From Streptacidiphilus sp. P02-A3a (GTDB taxonomy: Bacteria > Actinomycetota > Actinomycetes > Streptomycetales > Streptomycetaceae), in the NCBI RefSeq assembly GCF_014084105.1, contig NZ_CP048289.1, forward strand, positions 5,713,922-5,777,921: a DNA stretch of 64,000 nucleotides. Direction: 5' to 3'. This document shows, piece after piece, positions 35,534 through 43,765 of the stretch. Under the pieces are notes generated by a model that saw only the letters and a list, made by a program, of their open reading frames with translations, did not search any database and had not been told where the DNA came from. Position numbers and translations under genes: made by a program. How positions within the stretch are numbered: the stretch's first letter is position 1; every line of letters begins with the position of its first letter.

Positions 35534-36280
35534 ATGGACGACAGGCTGCTGGCTGAGACCGTCACCATCACCGGGGCCGACGGCGCCGAGCTGGAGGCGT
35601 ACGCGGCACGACGACTCGACCCCGCCCCGCGCGGCGGTGTCGTGGTGATCCACCACATGCCCGGCTACGACGAGGCCACCAAGGAGATGGTCCGCCGCTT
35701 CGCCGCCGAGGGCTACAACGCCGTGTGTCCGAACCTCTACACCCGCGAGGCCCCCGGCGCGGCCCCGGACGACGCCGCGGCGGCGGCCCGCGCGCTCGGC
35801 GGCGTGCCCGACGCCCGGCTGGTCGGCGACGTCGCGGGCGCCGCCGCCTACCTGCGCGGGCTGGAGAACTCCAACGGCCGGGTCGGCGTCATCGGGCACT
35901 GCTCCGGTGGCCGCCAGGCCTTCCTCTCCGGTTGCAGCCTGGACCTGGAGGCGGCAGTGGACTGCTACGGCGCCTTCGTCACCGAGTCGGTGCCGGAGGG
36001 CGTGCCGGTGCGGGTCGGCCCGATCGGCCACCTCGCCAAGGACCTCTCCTGCCCGCTGCTCGGCCTGTTCGGCGCGGAGGACAAGCACCCCGACCCCCAG
36101 GCCACCGCGCAGCTGGAGGAGCTGCTGAAGGAGCACGGCAAGGAGTACGAGTTCCACACCTTCCCGGACGCGGGCCACGCCTTCTTCGCGGTGGACCGTC
36201 CGGCCTACCGCCCGCAGGCGGCGACCGAGGGCTGGAAGCTCGTCCTCGACTTCTTCGGCCGCCACCTCGCCACCGCCTGA
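35534..36280 (+). CDS. Dienelactone hydrolase family protein
   Basis: This 248-residue alpha/beta hydrolase belongs to the DLH family. The catalytic triad can be read as Cys123 in VIGHCSGGRQAF, Asp183 in GAEDKHP and His215 in DAGHAFF. The N-terminal VVVIHHMPGYDEATKEMVRRFAAEGYNAVCPNLY is typical of carboxymethylenebutenolidase-like proteins. It would hydrolyse an ester or lactone. True dienelactone use is unproven, since many actinobacterial members act on unknown esters. No aromatic-degradation genes are nearby. Confidence 0.88.
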   Translation: MDDRLLAETVTITGADGAELEAYAARRLDPAPRGGVVVIHHMPGYDEATKEMVRRFAAEGYNAVCPNLYTREAPGAAPDDAAAAARALGGVPDARLVGDVAGAAAYLRGLENSNGRVGVIGHCSGGRQAFLSGCSLDLEAAVDCYGAFVTESVPEGVPVRVGPIGHLAKDLSCPLLGLFGAEDKHPDPQATAQLEELLKEHGKEYEFHTFPDAGHAFFAVDRPAYRPQAATEGWKLVLDFFGRHLATA

Positions 36281-36309
36281 GCGCGGTCCGCCCCCCTCCG
36301 GAGACCGGC

Positions 36310-36594
36310 ATGTGCACCTATCTCACCGAGCAGATCGACATCACCGGCAGCGGCAAGGGCGCCACCGGGTACTTTCCGCTGACCCGGGCCATGGTCTACG
36401 TCGACCACCCGCAGCACGCCCCCTACGAGCACACGGTGAACGTGGACTTCCTCAACCCGGCGCTGGGCCCCGGTGCCCGGGTCGCCCTTGAGCTCACCGA
36501 GGAGGGCGCGCTGGCGCTGATCGAGGCGCTGCGCTCGGCCATCGCCTCGGCCCCGCCCGGCCTCGCCTCGGAGCACCAGGGCCAGCCTGGTTGA
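36310..36594 (+). CDS. DUF6295 family protein
   Basis: This is a 94-residue protein whose opening (MCTYLTEQIDITGSGKGATG), YFPLTRAMVYVDHP and EHTVNVDFLNPALGPGARVALELT match a small family of unknown function found in actinobacteria (DUF6295). It is compact and mixed alpha/beta, without a signal peptide or membrane helix. It begins 29 bp after the dienelactone hydrolase stop, so the two are probably co-transcribed. No function is known. A bidirectional hairpin at 36611-36636 follows. Confidence 0.75.
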   Translation: MCTYLTEQIDITGSGKGATGYFPLTRAMVYVDHPQHAPYEHTVNVDFLNPALGPGARVALELTEEGALALIEALRSAIASAPPGLASEHQGQPG

Positions 36595-36610
36595 CGCTGC
36601 CGCGGCTTCC

Positions 36611-36636
36611 GCGGCCGGGGCACCCGCCCCGGCCGC
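36611..36636. terminator. Bidirectional terminator between convergent genes
   Basis: A perfect 11-bp stem (GCGGCCGGGGC, 36611-36621, with 36626-36636) and a 4-base loop lie between the stop of the DUF6295 gene and the stop of the ArsR gene. Confidence 0.7.
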
Positions 36637-36637
36637 C

Positions 36638-37042
36638 TCAACGCGGTTCGCCGACCGCGTCGGCCCGGCGCAGCTGCTGAAGCACCCCCTCCCGGTCGGC
36701 GAGCAGCACGGCCAGGATCCGCCGCGCCGCGCGCATCAGGTCCGCGACGTCCGGGCCGGCCAGCGCGTAGCGCACGGTCGGCCCCTCCCGCCGTGAGACC
36801 ACGATCCCGGCCCGGCGCAGGTGCGAGAGCTGCTGGGAGAGGTTCGAGGGTTCCACCCCGATGTCGGCGAGCAGGTCCCGTACCGGCATCGGGCCGTCCT
36901 GGAGCAACTCCAGTACCCGGATCCGCACCGGGTGGCCCAGAGTCCGGAAGAACTCCGCCTTCAGCTGGTAGAGCGGGGGCTGCAGCAGACCCCCAGCGCG
37001 CGCTCGACGGCCGTTCCTCAGTGCGATGTCCGTGGTTGCCAT
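36638..37042 (-). CDS. ArsR-family transcriptional regulator
   Basis: This 134-residue winged helix-turn-helix protein has FRTLGHPVRIRVLELLQDGPMPVRDLLADIGVEPSNLSQQLSHLRRAGIVVSRREGPTVRYAL at about 31-93, the full ArsR HTH and wing. There are no cysteine pairs of the ELCVC type that mark arsenic or cadmium sensors, so it is probably a metal-independent or redox/metabolite-type repressor. The C terminus adds a helical tail. It has no divergent partner gene on a sensible promoter distance except the convergent DUF6295 unit, so its target is unclear. Confidence 0.88.
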   Translation of the reverse strand: MATTDIALRNGRRARAGGLLQPPLYQLKAEFFRTLGHPVRIRVLELLQDGPMPVRDLLADIGVEPSNLSQQLSHLRRAGIVVSRREGPTVRYALAGPDVADLMRAARRILAVLLADREGVLQQLRRADAVGEPR

Positions 37043-37154
37043 GGACGGTGACGCTAGGCGAGCGGGCAGTCACGCCACTGACAAATTGCGGAATCCTGCA
37101 ATTCACGTGGCGCGCGGTGTACTCTGCCGCGCTCGCCCCTGTTCGACGGGCCGG

Positions 37155-37847
37155 TCAGCCGTTGTCGGGCTGCGGCAGGTAGGGCTCCAGGGCGTGTGCC
37201 AGGTTCGGCAGCGGCATGCTCTGCAGCCAGATCTGGCCGGGGCCGGTCAGTGCCACCAGGTGGTAGCCGTCGCGGCCGAAGACCTTGTTGGCGATGCCGG
37301 GAACCGTGGTGATCTTGAAGCTCACCGAGTCCTCGAACATGCCCACGTGGCCCGGGTGGACCAGCATGGTCTGCTTCGGGGCCAGGTTGTACAGGCTGAG
37401 CTCACCGGAGAGCTCGACCCAGGCCTGGCCGTGCCCCTCCAGCCGCTGGAGCACGAAGCCGTCCCCGCCCCACATGCCGCCGCGGAAGGAGTGCTGCAGG
37501 CCCACGCTCGCGCTGACCCCCGGGGTCCCGGCGAGCCAGCCGTGCCGGTGCACCAGGAAGCCCTGGTTGGGCGCGACGTCCACCGGGACTATGTGCCCGG
37601 GGATCTTCGCCGCGAAGGCCACCAGGCCCTCGCCGCCCTTGGACTGATACTGAGTCAGGAATATCCCGCCGCCGCCGACCGCGCGCTTCAGCGTGCCCAT
37701 CAGGCCGCCGCCGCCCTTGGTGGTCTGCGACATGTGCACGTTCGCCGTCATCCACGACAGCTCGCCGTGCATGGAGACCACGGACTCCTTGTCCTCAAGC
37801 TGGATCTCCAGGACGGGCATAGTGCTGCCCTTGATGTCAGCCCTCAT
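37155..37847 (-). CDS. AIM24 family protein
   Basis: This 230-residue protein of the AIM24 (DUF124) family has a double-psi or TRAP-like beta fold. Glycine-rich turns (GGGGLMGTLKRAVGGGGIFLTQYQ; SFRGGMWGGDGFVLQRLEGHGQAWVELSG) mark the two repeats. Function in bacteria is unknown; the name comes from a yeast mitochondrial protein. The ATG at 37847 has GGAAGG upstream and is preferred over the GTG five codons earlier. It is divergent from the Usp gene across a 292-bp region with no other gene. Confidence 0.85.
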   Translation of the reverse strand: MRADIKGSTMPVLEIQLEDKESVVSMHGELSWMTANVHMSQTTKGGGGLMGTLKRAVGGGGIFLTQYQSKGGEGLVAFAAKIPGHIVPVDVAPNQGFLVHRHGWLAGTPGVSASVGLQHSFRGGMWGGDGFVLQRLEGHGQAWVELSGELSLYNLAPKQTMLVHPGHVGMFEDSVSFKITTVPGIANKVFGRDGYHLVALTGPGQIWLQSMPLPNLAHALEPYLPQPDNG

Positions 37848-38139
37848 CTGTTTTCCTTCCACACTCGCGCAAAGACCTTGCGCGATGTTCGGTTACCCCC
37901 GCTCGCGGTCGGCCAAGCCGACCCGCAGCACGCACGCTATCGCCTGCGACCACCTGCGACGACACCAGATCTCCACATTTATACGAAGATCTTTCCCAGT
38001 GAACGCGCCGTCAGTTCCCTTGCGTGTCGCCGGTGCTGACAAAACGTCGTAAACAGGTCGATATTGCTATGCTCCGAGCTGACCGGCCATCCCCGGCCCG
38101 GACACCCGCCAGGGCCCGCCGTCCCGCAGGAGCCGCCGC

Positions 38140-38958
38140 ATGGAGTCGATCCGCCCCTTCCTGGTCGCCGTGGACGGCTCGGACGACAGCTGGGCAGCGC
38201 TGGAGTGGACGGCGCGGGCGGCGGCCGGGGTCGGTGCGCCGCTGCGGGTGCTGTACGTCGCGCAGACCACCGGCGGCCTGGCCGAGGTGCTGCTGGGGCC
38301 GGGTCCCGAACCCGCGCAGGACCATCCGGTCACCGAGGAGGCGGTCGAGCGGACCCGGCTGGTCGCACCCGGGGTCGCGGTCTCCACCGAGGTCGTCGCC
38401 GGGGATCCGAAGCACGTGCTGCCCGCGCGCAGCGGCGGCGCGGCCCTGCTGGTGGTCGGCACCCGCGGGCTGAGCGGGCTGCGCGGCTGGCTGGCCGGGT
38501 CGGTCAGCCGGGCCGCCGCCGGTTACGCGCGCTGCCCGGTGGTGGTGCACAAGCCGGTCGCGGAGGCCGGTGGTCCGGTGCTGGCCGGGCTCGACCCGTT
38601 CGAGCCGCACCCGGACGTGCTGGGCTTCGCCGTCGCCGCGGCCCACGCGCTGAACGCGCCGCTGCGGCTGGTGGTCGGCGACCTGCCGTCCTCCGACCGG
38701 ACCGAGGCCGCCCGCGACAGCCTGGAGGAGGTGCTGACCGGCCTGCACCGGGACCATCCCCGGCTGGACGCCTCCGCCGAGTACTCCGCCCGCGACGAGT
38801 CCGACTGGCTGGTGGAGCTGTCCCGGACGGCGGCGCTGGTGGCGGTGGGCCGCCGGCTCAGCGGCGTACTGCTGACCGACCCGCTGGGCCGCGCCGCCGA
38901 CACCCTGCTGGACCAGGCCCACTGCCCGGTGGCGGTGGTCCCGTCCCGTCGGCGCTGA
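38140..38958 (+). CDS. Tandem-domain universal stress protein
   Basis: This 272-residue protein has two UspA domains. The first has FLVAVDGSDDSWAALEWTARAA and the ATP-binding pattern GTRGLSGLRGWLAGSVSRA. The second is more divergent (VLAGLDPFEPHPDVLGFAVAAA, then VGRRLSGVLLTDPLGRAADTLL). Such proteins respond to hypoxia or stationary phase and may bind ATP and cAMP. The start is ATG 38140. Between it and the divergent AIM24 gene lies a 292-bp leader in which I found no convincing operator. Confidence 0.88.
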   Translation: MESIRPFLVAVDGSDDSWAALEWTARAAAGVGAPLRVLYVAQTTGGLAEVLLGPGPEPAQDHPVTEEAVERTRLVAPGVAVSTEVVAGDPKHVLPARSGGAALLVVGTRGLSGLRGWLAGSVSRAAAGYARCPVVVHKPVAEAGGPVLAGLDPFEPHPDVLGFAVAAAHALNAPLRLVVGDLPSSDRTEAARDSLEEVLTGLHRDHPRLDASAEYSARDESDWLVELSRTAALVAVGRRLSGVLLTDPLGRAADTLLDQAHCPVAVVPSRRR

Positions 38959-38968
38959 CCGGCGGGAC
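38943..38968. terminator. Hairpin at the end of the Usp gene
   Basis: A 10-bp stem with one T-G wobble (GTCCCGTCGG, 38943-38952, with 38959-38968) encloses the Usp stop codon region. It lies between two convergent genes (Usp and nagB) and may end both transcripts. Confidence 0.5.
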
Positions 38969-38995
38969 GCGACCCGCGCGGGATCGGACCGGTGG

Positions 38996-39778
38996 TCAGA
39001 TGCCCTGCCAGTGCGGCTTGGCCGCGTAGGTGGCCCGGAAGTAGTCGGCCAGCTTGAGCTTGGAGGCCGCCGCCTCGTCCACCACCACGGTGGCGTGCGG
39101 GTGCAGTTGCAGCGCCGAGGCCGGGACGATCCCGGCGACCGGGCCCTCCACGGTCTGCGCCACGGCCTCGGCCTTGGCCTCGCCGGTGGCCAGCAGCACC
39201 AGGTGCCGGGCCTCCAGGATGGTCCCGATGCCCTGGGTGATCACGTGGTGCGGCACCTCGTCCAGGCTGTCGAAGAACCGGGCGTTGTCGACCCGGGTCT
39301 GCTGGGTCAGCGTCTTGATCCGGGTGCGCGAGGCCAGCGAGGAGCAGGGCTCGTTGAAGCCGATGTGGCCGTCGGTGCCGATGCCCAGCAGTTGCAGGTC
39401 CACACCGCCCGCCGCGGCCAGCGCCCGGTCGTAGTCGGCGCAGGCGGCGGCGATGTCCTCGGCCGAGCCGTCCGGGCCCATGAAGGAGGTCTCGGTCAGC
39501 CCCAGCGGCCGCACCACCTCGCGCAGCACCACCGCGCGGTACGACTCGGGGTGGCCCTGCGGCAGGCCGACGTACTCGTCGAGCTGGCAGATCCGGGCCC
39601 GGGAGACGTCCAGCGCCTGGTTCGCGACCTTGGCGATCAGCGCCTGGTAGATCGGCAGCGGGGAGGAGCCGGTGGCGACCCCGAGCAGCGCGTCCGGCTT
39701 GCGCACCAGCAGGTCGGCGATCGCCGCCGCGATCAGCTCGCCGCCCGCGGCGGCGTCCGGAACGATCACAATCTCCAT
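38996..39778 (-). CDS. nagB: Glucosamine-6-phosphate deaminase
   Basis: NagB converts glucosamine 6-phosphate to fructose 6-phosphate and ammonia, the last committed step of GlcNAc catabolism. The 260-residue protein has LLGVATGSSPLPIYQAL (phosphate loop), QLDEYVGLP with the catalytic acid Asp67, and GIGTDGHIGFNEP. Length matches the family. I start at the ATG at 39778 (MEIVIVPDAA), as in E. coli; an upstream in-frame start would add 11 residues. A DasR-type dre site lies 33 bp upstream of the start, so the gene should be derepressed when glucosamine 6-phosphate accumulates. Confidence 0.95.
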   Translation of the reverse strand: MEIVIVPDAAAGGELIAAAIADLLVRKPDALLGVATGSSPLPIYQALIAKVANQALDVSRARICQLDEYVGLPQGHPESYRAVVLREVVRPLGLTETSFMGPDGSAEDIAAACADYDRALAAAGGVDLQLLGIGTDGHIGFNEPCSSLASRTRIKTLTQQTRVDNARFFDSLDEVPHHVITQGIGTILEARHLVLLATGEAKAEAVAQTVEGPVAGIVPASALQLHPHATVVVDEAAASKLKLADYFRATYAAKPHWQGI

Positions 39779-39810
39779 GCTGAAACCCTGCCGTTCTGCG
39801 GCGCTCGCCA

Positions 39811-39826
39811 CGTGGTATAGACCATT
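39811..39826. promoter_or_regulatory. DasR-responsive element (dre)
   Basis: CGTGGTATAGACCATT is close to the dre palindrome ACTGGTCTAGACCACT and keeps the TGGT and AGACCA cores. It lies 33 bp upstream of nagB, where DasR, the GntR-type regulator of aminosugar use in Streptomyces, is known to bind. Confidence 0.8.
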
Positions 39827-40034
39827 TATCGGAATGATCTCACACCGGCCCCGCCCGCGTCACACCCCCCGCGACCGGAACCGCCGGGCGCCGCCGCGGC
39901 GGCCGGACGCGGCTCCGGCCACTATCAGGAAACTTTCCCAACTGTCCCACTGGGCATACTCTTTACTGTGCGGCACGCCGCGACGCGATCCGGGCGGCAC
40001 GACCGGGGAAGCACGCCGAAGAGGGTGGGGAAGC

Positions 40035-40856
40035 ATGACGCAGGGTTCGACGTATCCCGAGCCGCTCGGACGCGAGCAGGGACGGCTCGACACCGGCGTC
40101 CCGCACATAGCACGGGTGTACGACTACTGGCTCGGTGGCAAGGACAACTACGCGGTCGACCGCGAGGTGGCCGAGCGGATCATCGCCACCGGCAACCCCG
40201 TCACCCAGAACGCCCGGGCCAACCGGGGCTTCCTCGGCAGAGCGGTGCGCCACCTGACCGCCGAGGCCGGTCTGCGGCAGTTCCTGGACCTGGGCACCGG
40301 CCTGCCCTCGGCCGACAACACGCACGAGGTCGCGCAGCGGATCGCCCCCGAGACACGGATCGTCTACACCGACAACGACCCGATCGTGCTGGTGCACGCC
40401 CGGGCCCTGCTCACCGGCAGCCCCCTCGGCTCCACCACCTACATCCACGCCGACGTCCGCGACATCGACCTGATCCTGGAGCGGGCACGGGAGACCCTGG
40501 ACTTCGACAGACCGGTCGGGGTGATCATGGCCGGTCTGCTGCACTGCATACCCGACGAGGACGACCCGGCCGGAATCGTGGCGAAGGTACTGGCGGACGT
40601 CCCCTCCGGGAGCCACCTGGCGATCTCCCAGCCCGCCGCCGACATCAACGCCAACGGCATGGCCCGGGCCGCCTCGGTGATGGACCAGCTGATGCCGGTC
40701 AAGATCACCTACCGGACCCGGGAACAGGTCGCGCGCTTCTTCGAAGGCACCGAACTACTCGAACCCGGCCTGGTCCCCGCGCCGCTCTGGCGGCCCGACC
40801 CGGACGCCGACACTACCCCGCGCTCGGTCTGGGCAGGCGTCGGACGCAAGGCCTGA
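40035..40856 (+). CDS. DUF574 SAM-dependent methyltransferase
   Basis: This 273-residue protein of the PF04672 family is greatly expanded in Streptomyces. The family hallmark ARVYDYWLGGKDNYAVDR is at 26-43, the SAM-binding FLDLGTGLPS at 83-92, and a characteristic CIPDEDDPAGIVAKVL segment lies in the middle. The protein ends with RSVWAGVGRK, as usual. The ATG at 40035 follows a G-rich stretch (GAGGGTGGGG). Substrates of the family are mostly unknown. It is not paired here with the DUF397 or HTH genes often seen next to relatives. Confidence 0.88.
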   Translation: MTQGSTYPEPLGREQGRLDTGVPHIARVYDYWLGGKDNYAVDREVAERIIATGNPVTQNARANRGFLGRAVRHLTAEAGLRQFLDLGTGLPSADNTHEVAQRIAPETRIVYTDNDPIVLVHARALLTGSPLGSTTYIHADVRDIDLILERARETLDFDRPVGVIMAGLLHCIPDEDDPAGIVAKVLADVPSGSHLAISQPAADINANGMARAASVMDQLMPVKITYRTREQVARFFEGTELLEPGLVPAPLWRPDPDADTTPRSVWAGVGRKA

Positions 40857-40897
40857 CCTGCGCCCGGACCTTCCCCGGGAAGATCAACGGGGATTCC

Positions 40898-40937
40898 TGG
40901 GAGCCCGCTCGGAGCCCACTGGGAGCGCCCTGGGAGA
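40898..40937 (+). repeat. 11-bp direct repeat array
   Basis: Three full and one partial degenerate copies of TGGGAGCCCGC-like units follow one another (40898, 40909, 40920, 40931). They lie in the non-coding region behind the methyltransferase gene. Confidence 0.6.
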
Positions 40938-41006
40938 CTGGTCCCCGGAGGCCGCGAACCGTCAGGGGGGACCCGGGTGCACGACCCGCGCGGGCCGGAA
41001 GAGAAG

Positions 41007-41114
41007 ATGAACACGTGGCAACCAAAACACAGGTGTTCTCGAATCGGCTCCGACCCCTGGGACATCCCGGCGTCCGGGGCCATTCCCGAACGCCGGACAG
41101 CTGAGGCGGCATGA
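41007..41114 (+). CDS. Possible 35-residue peptide gene
   Basis: A GGAAGAGAAG stretch directly precedes an ATG that opens 35 codons ending at TGA 41112-41114. The product has Trp4 and Trp18, one cysteine, and a DPWDIPASGAIPERR segment. Its stop overlaps another ATG (41111) that opens the PAP2 reading frame. I cannot identify it. It may be chance, since the ribosome binding site is purine-rich but abuts the start codon. Confidence 0.25.
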   Translation: MNTWQPKHRCSRIGSDPWDIPASGAIPERRTAEAA

Positions 41115-41272
41115 CCGCCCTACTCCACCGGTTGCCCCCAGAACCGTCCGGCGGCAGATGCCGCAGAAGGCGCCGGGGTGTGCCGTTCCCCCTTGCGGGA
41201 GCCGTTTCGTGTCCGCTGGTCCGGCGGGCTCGTGCGACTGCCGTCCACCCTCGCCCTGAAGCCCGAGAGTCC

Positions 41273-42169
41273 ATGAAGAGCGATCACGCATACCTCACCC
41301 GCGAGTCCGGTGACGGACCCGAGGACGGGTCGAACGGAACGGCCGCCAACGCTGTCGGGGTGCTGCCCGGCGCCGGAGGCCCAGCCGGGACGTCCGGCAA
41401 GCCACGGTGGTGGCGCCGCAAGTGGGGCTGGGAGGTGCTGCTGGTCCTCTACGCGATATACGACGGCAGTCGCCTGCTGGTGCACACCAGCGCGGCCCAG
41501 GCCGAGGCGCACGGCCGCCGGATCCTGTCCATCGAGCGCGGGCTGCACCTGAGCCCGGAGCACACGCTCAACCGGCTGTTCGCCGAGCACGCCTGGCTGG
41601 GCATACCCGGGGACTTCATCTACGCCTCACTGCACTACGTGATCACGGTCTCGGTGCTGTTCTGGGTCTGGCGCTGCCACCGCGAGCACTACCGGCTGGC
41701 CCGCACCTGGCTCGGGCTGACCACGCTGCTCGGGGTGGTCGGCTTCGTGACCTTCCCGACCGCGCCGCCGCGGCTGCTGGGCCCCGGCGCCGGCTTCACC
41801 GACATCCTCGCCGAGCACTCCTCGGTCGGCTGGTGGGGTGTCGGCGGCGGCGGCACCCCGCGCGGGCTGGACGACATGAGCAACGAGTTCGCGGCCATGC
41901 CCAGCCTGCACGTCGGCTGGGCCCTGTGGTGCGGGCTGCTGCTGTTCCTGTACGCCCGGCACCGGCTGCTGCGGGCGCTGGGGCTGCTCTATCCCTTCTT
42001 CATCGCCTTCGTGGTGATGGGCACCGGCAACCACTACCTGATGGACTGCCTGATGGGCGCGGCGGTGGCACTGGTGAGCCTGTGGGCCACCGTCCCGCTG
42101 CTGCGGTTCAGTGATCGGGCCGGCCGGGCGGTGCGGCTGCGGCTGCGCGCGCTGGGACGGCGGCGCTAG
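41273..42169 (+). CDS. PAP2-type membrane phosphatase
   Basis: This 298-residue integral membrane protein belongs to the PAP2_3 / inositolphosphotransferase-like group. After a hydrophilic N terminus there are about six helices. The phosphatase motifs are EFAAMPSLHVGWALWCG (C2 with the active His) and VVMGTGNHYLMDCLMGAA (C3 with His and Asp). It would dephosphorylate or transfer a lipid-linked phosphate at the outer face of the membrane. The start is the ATG at 41273, although the frame is open to an ATG at 41111; the extra segment is Arg-rich and unlike the family. No partner gene is obvious. Confidence 0.85.
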   Translation: MKSDHAYLTRESGDGPEDGSNGTAANAVGVLPGAGGPAGTSGKPRWWRRKWGWEVLLVLYAIYDGSRLLVHTSAAQAEAHGRRILSIERGLHLSPEHTLNRLFAEHAWLGIPGDFIYASLHYVITVSVLFWVWRCHREHYRLARTWLGLTTLLGVVGFVTFPTAPPRLLGPGAGFTDILAEHSSVGWWGVGGGGTPRGLDDMSNEFAAMPSLHVGWALWCGLLLFLYARHRLLRALGLLYPFFIAFVVMGTGNHYLMDCLMGAAVALVSLWATVPLLRFSDRAGRAVRLRLRALGRRR

Positions 42170-42328
42170 CGACCGGACGGCCGGGCCCACGTCGCCCCGT
42201 CGGCCCCCGCCGACAGCGTCCGACGTGCGCGCCCGGTCACCGGCGGTGATTCTGATGGGGCACGGCAGCTCGGTACTTCGGGCACCACGGACGTCCCGCA
42301 GCCGCCGGGACGGGGCAGGAGCAGCAGC

Positions 42329-43765
42329 ATGACTGCGCAGGACAGGACACCGCAGCACAGGACGCCGCAGGACAGGACGCCGCAGCAAGAGACGCCGCAG
42401 GACCGCACCGCGCACGAGCAGGACCTGGGGCGCCGCGTCGCGGCGCTGATGCCGCGGGCCAAGGCCGACCTGGCCGAGCTGGTGGCCATCCCCTCGGTCG
42501 CCGACCCGCGCCAGTACCCGCCGGAGCGCTGCCGCGAGGCCGCCGAGTGGCTGGTGGCCGCGTTCACCGAGGCCGGGCTCTCCGACGTGCGGCTGGAGCC
42601 GACCCCGGACGGCAGCCACGCCGTCATCGGCCACCGCCCGGCGCCGCCCGGCGCCCCGACCGTGCTGCTGTACTGCCACTACGACGTGCAGCCGCCGCTC
42701 GACGACCAGGCCTGGACCTCGCCGCCGTTCCAGCTGACCGAGCGCGACGGACGCTGGTACGGGCGCGGCGCGGCCGACTGCAAGGGCAACGTGGTGATGC
42801 ACCTGACCGCGCTGCGGGCGCTCGGCGACGACCTCCCGGTGGGCATCGTGCTGGCCGCCGAGGGCTCCGAGGAGCAGGGCACCGGCGGCATGGAGGCCTT
42901 CGTCCCGCCGCACGCGGACCAGCTGCGCGCGGACGTGCTGCTGGTCTGCGACACCGGCAACGCCGCGGTGGGGGTGCCCACCGCCACCACCAGCCTGCGC
43001 GGCCTGGCCAACCTGGTGGTCGAGGTGTCCACGCTGCACGGCGACATGCACTCGGGCATGTTCGGCGGCGCGGCCCCGGACGCCCTGGCCGCGCTGATCC
43101 GGATGCTGGACTCGCTGCGCGGCCCGGACGGCGGCACCCGGATCGAGGGCCTGGACTGCGAGGGCGTCTGGGACGGCGTCGGCTACGACGAGCAGCAGTT
43201 CCGCGCCGACGCCGGGGTGCTGGACGGGGTGGAGCTGCTGGGCTCGGGATCGGTCGCGGACCGGCTCTGGGCGCGTCCGGCGGTGACCGTGCTCGGCATC
43301 GACTGCCCGCCGGTGGTCGGCTCGGCCGCCGCGATCCCGGCCCGGGCCCGGGCCCGGGTGAGCCTGCGGGTGCCGCCGGGGACGGATCCGGCCAAGGCCA
43401 TGGACGCGCTCTCGGCCCACCTGCGGTCCGCCGCGCCCTGGGGGGTGCGGGTGGAGGTGGAGCCGGAGTCCGGCGGCGCGCCGTTCCGCGCGGCGACCGG
43501 CGGGCCCGCCTACGCGGCCCTGGACGAGGCGATGCGGGCGGTCTACGGCAAGCCGATGGCGTTCCTGGGCCAGGGCGGCTCGATCCCGCTGTGCAACGTC
43601 TTCGCGCGGACCTTCCCGGACGCGGAGATCGTGCTGATGGGCGTGGAGGAGCCGCGCTGCCTGATCCACGCGCCCAACGAGAGCGTGGATCCGAGCGAGA
43701 TCGAGCACATGGCCCATGTCGAGGCTCTGTTCCTGAGCCGCTTCGGCCGGACCGCGCGCGGGTGA
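42329..43765 (+). CDS. M20-family metallopeptidase (dipeptidase)
   Basis: This 478-residue cytosolic di-zinc peptidase of the ArgE/DapE/CPG2 group has its metal site in LLYCHYDVQPP (His117, Asp119), RGAADCKGN (Asp150) and LAAEGSEEQGTGG (Glu181/Glu182). The lid domain lies in the middle (about 230-380). It probably cleaves dipeptides. The first 25 residues are an odd low-complexity TPQxRTPQDRT repeat encoded by a 15-bp tandem array, so the mature function may start at the later LGRRV helix. The stop overlaps the GTG of the CDF transporter gene, so the two are co-translated. Confidence 0.9.
   Translation: MTAQDRTPQHRTPQDRTPQQETPQDRTAHEQDLGRRVAALMPRAKADLAELVAIPSVADPRQYPPERCREAAEWLVAAFTEAGLSDVRLEPTPDGSHAVIGHRPAPPGAPTVLLYCHYDVQPPLDDQAWTSPPFQLTERDGRWYGRGAADCKGNVVMHLTALRALGDDLPVGIVLAAEGSEEQGTGGMEAFVPPHADQLRADVLLVCDTGNAAVGVPTATTSLRGLANLVVEVSTLHGDMHSGMFGGAAPDALAALIRMLDSLRGPDGGTRIEGLDCEGVWDGVGYDEQQFRADAGVLDGVELLGSGSVADRLWARPAVTVLGIDCPPVVGSAAAIPARARARVSLRVPPGTDPAKAMDALSAHLRSAAPWGVRVEVEPESGGAPFRAATGGPAYAALDEAMRAVYGKPMAFLGQGGSIPLCNVFARTFPDAEIVLMGVEEPRCLIHAPNESVDPSEIEHMAHVEALFLSRFGRTARG
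42341..42400 (+). repeat. 15-bp tandem repeat in the peptidase N terminus
   Basis: Four 15-base units ending in CGCAG (42341, 42356, 42371, 42386) encode QDRTP-like pentapeptides in frame. Copies differ at a few positions. Similar 15-bp arrays occur at 58051-58140 and 60476-60535. Confidence 0.8.

Larger units (their letters stand above)
40857..41272. other. Intergenic stretch with direct repeats and a possible tiny gene
   Basis: These 416 bp follow the DUF574 gene. They hold an 11-bp direct repeat array at 40898-40937, a possible 35-codon gene at 41007-41114, and an imperfect inverted repeat around 41070-41097 (CGGCGTCCGGG facing CCCGAACGCCG). The rest, 41115-41272, reads in frame with the PAP2 gene but looks non-coding. 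Confidence 0.4.

Noticed and set aside
39832..39962. G+C-rich inverted repeats in the nagB-DUF574 spacer considered as an RNA gene
   Set aside because: Stems are short and simple and could arise from GCCGCC-type composition; no tRNA or known ncRNA pattern fits.
40898..40937. Short direct repeats considered as a CRISPR array or iteron
   Set aside because: Units are 11 bp and contiguous without spacers, and no cas or replication gene is nearby.
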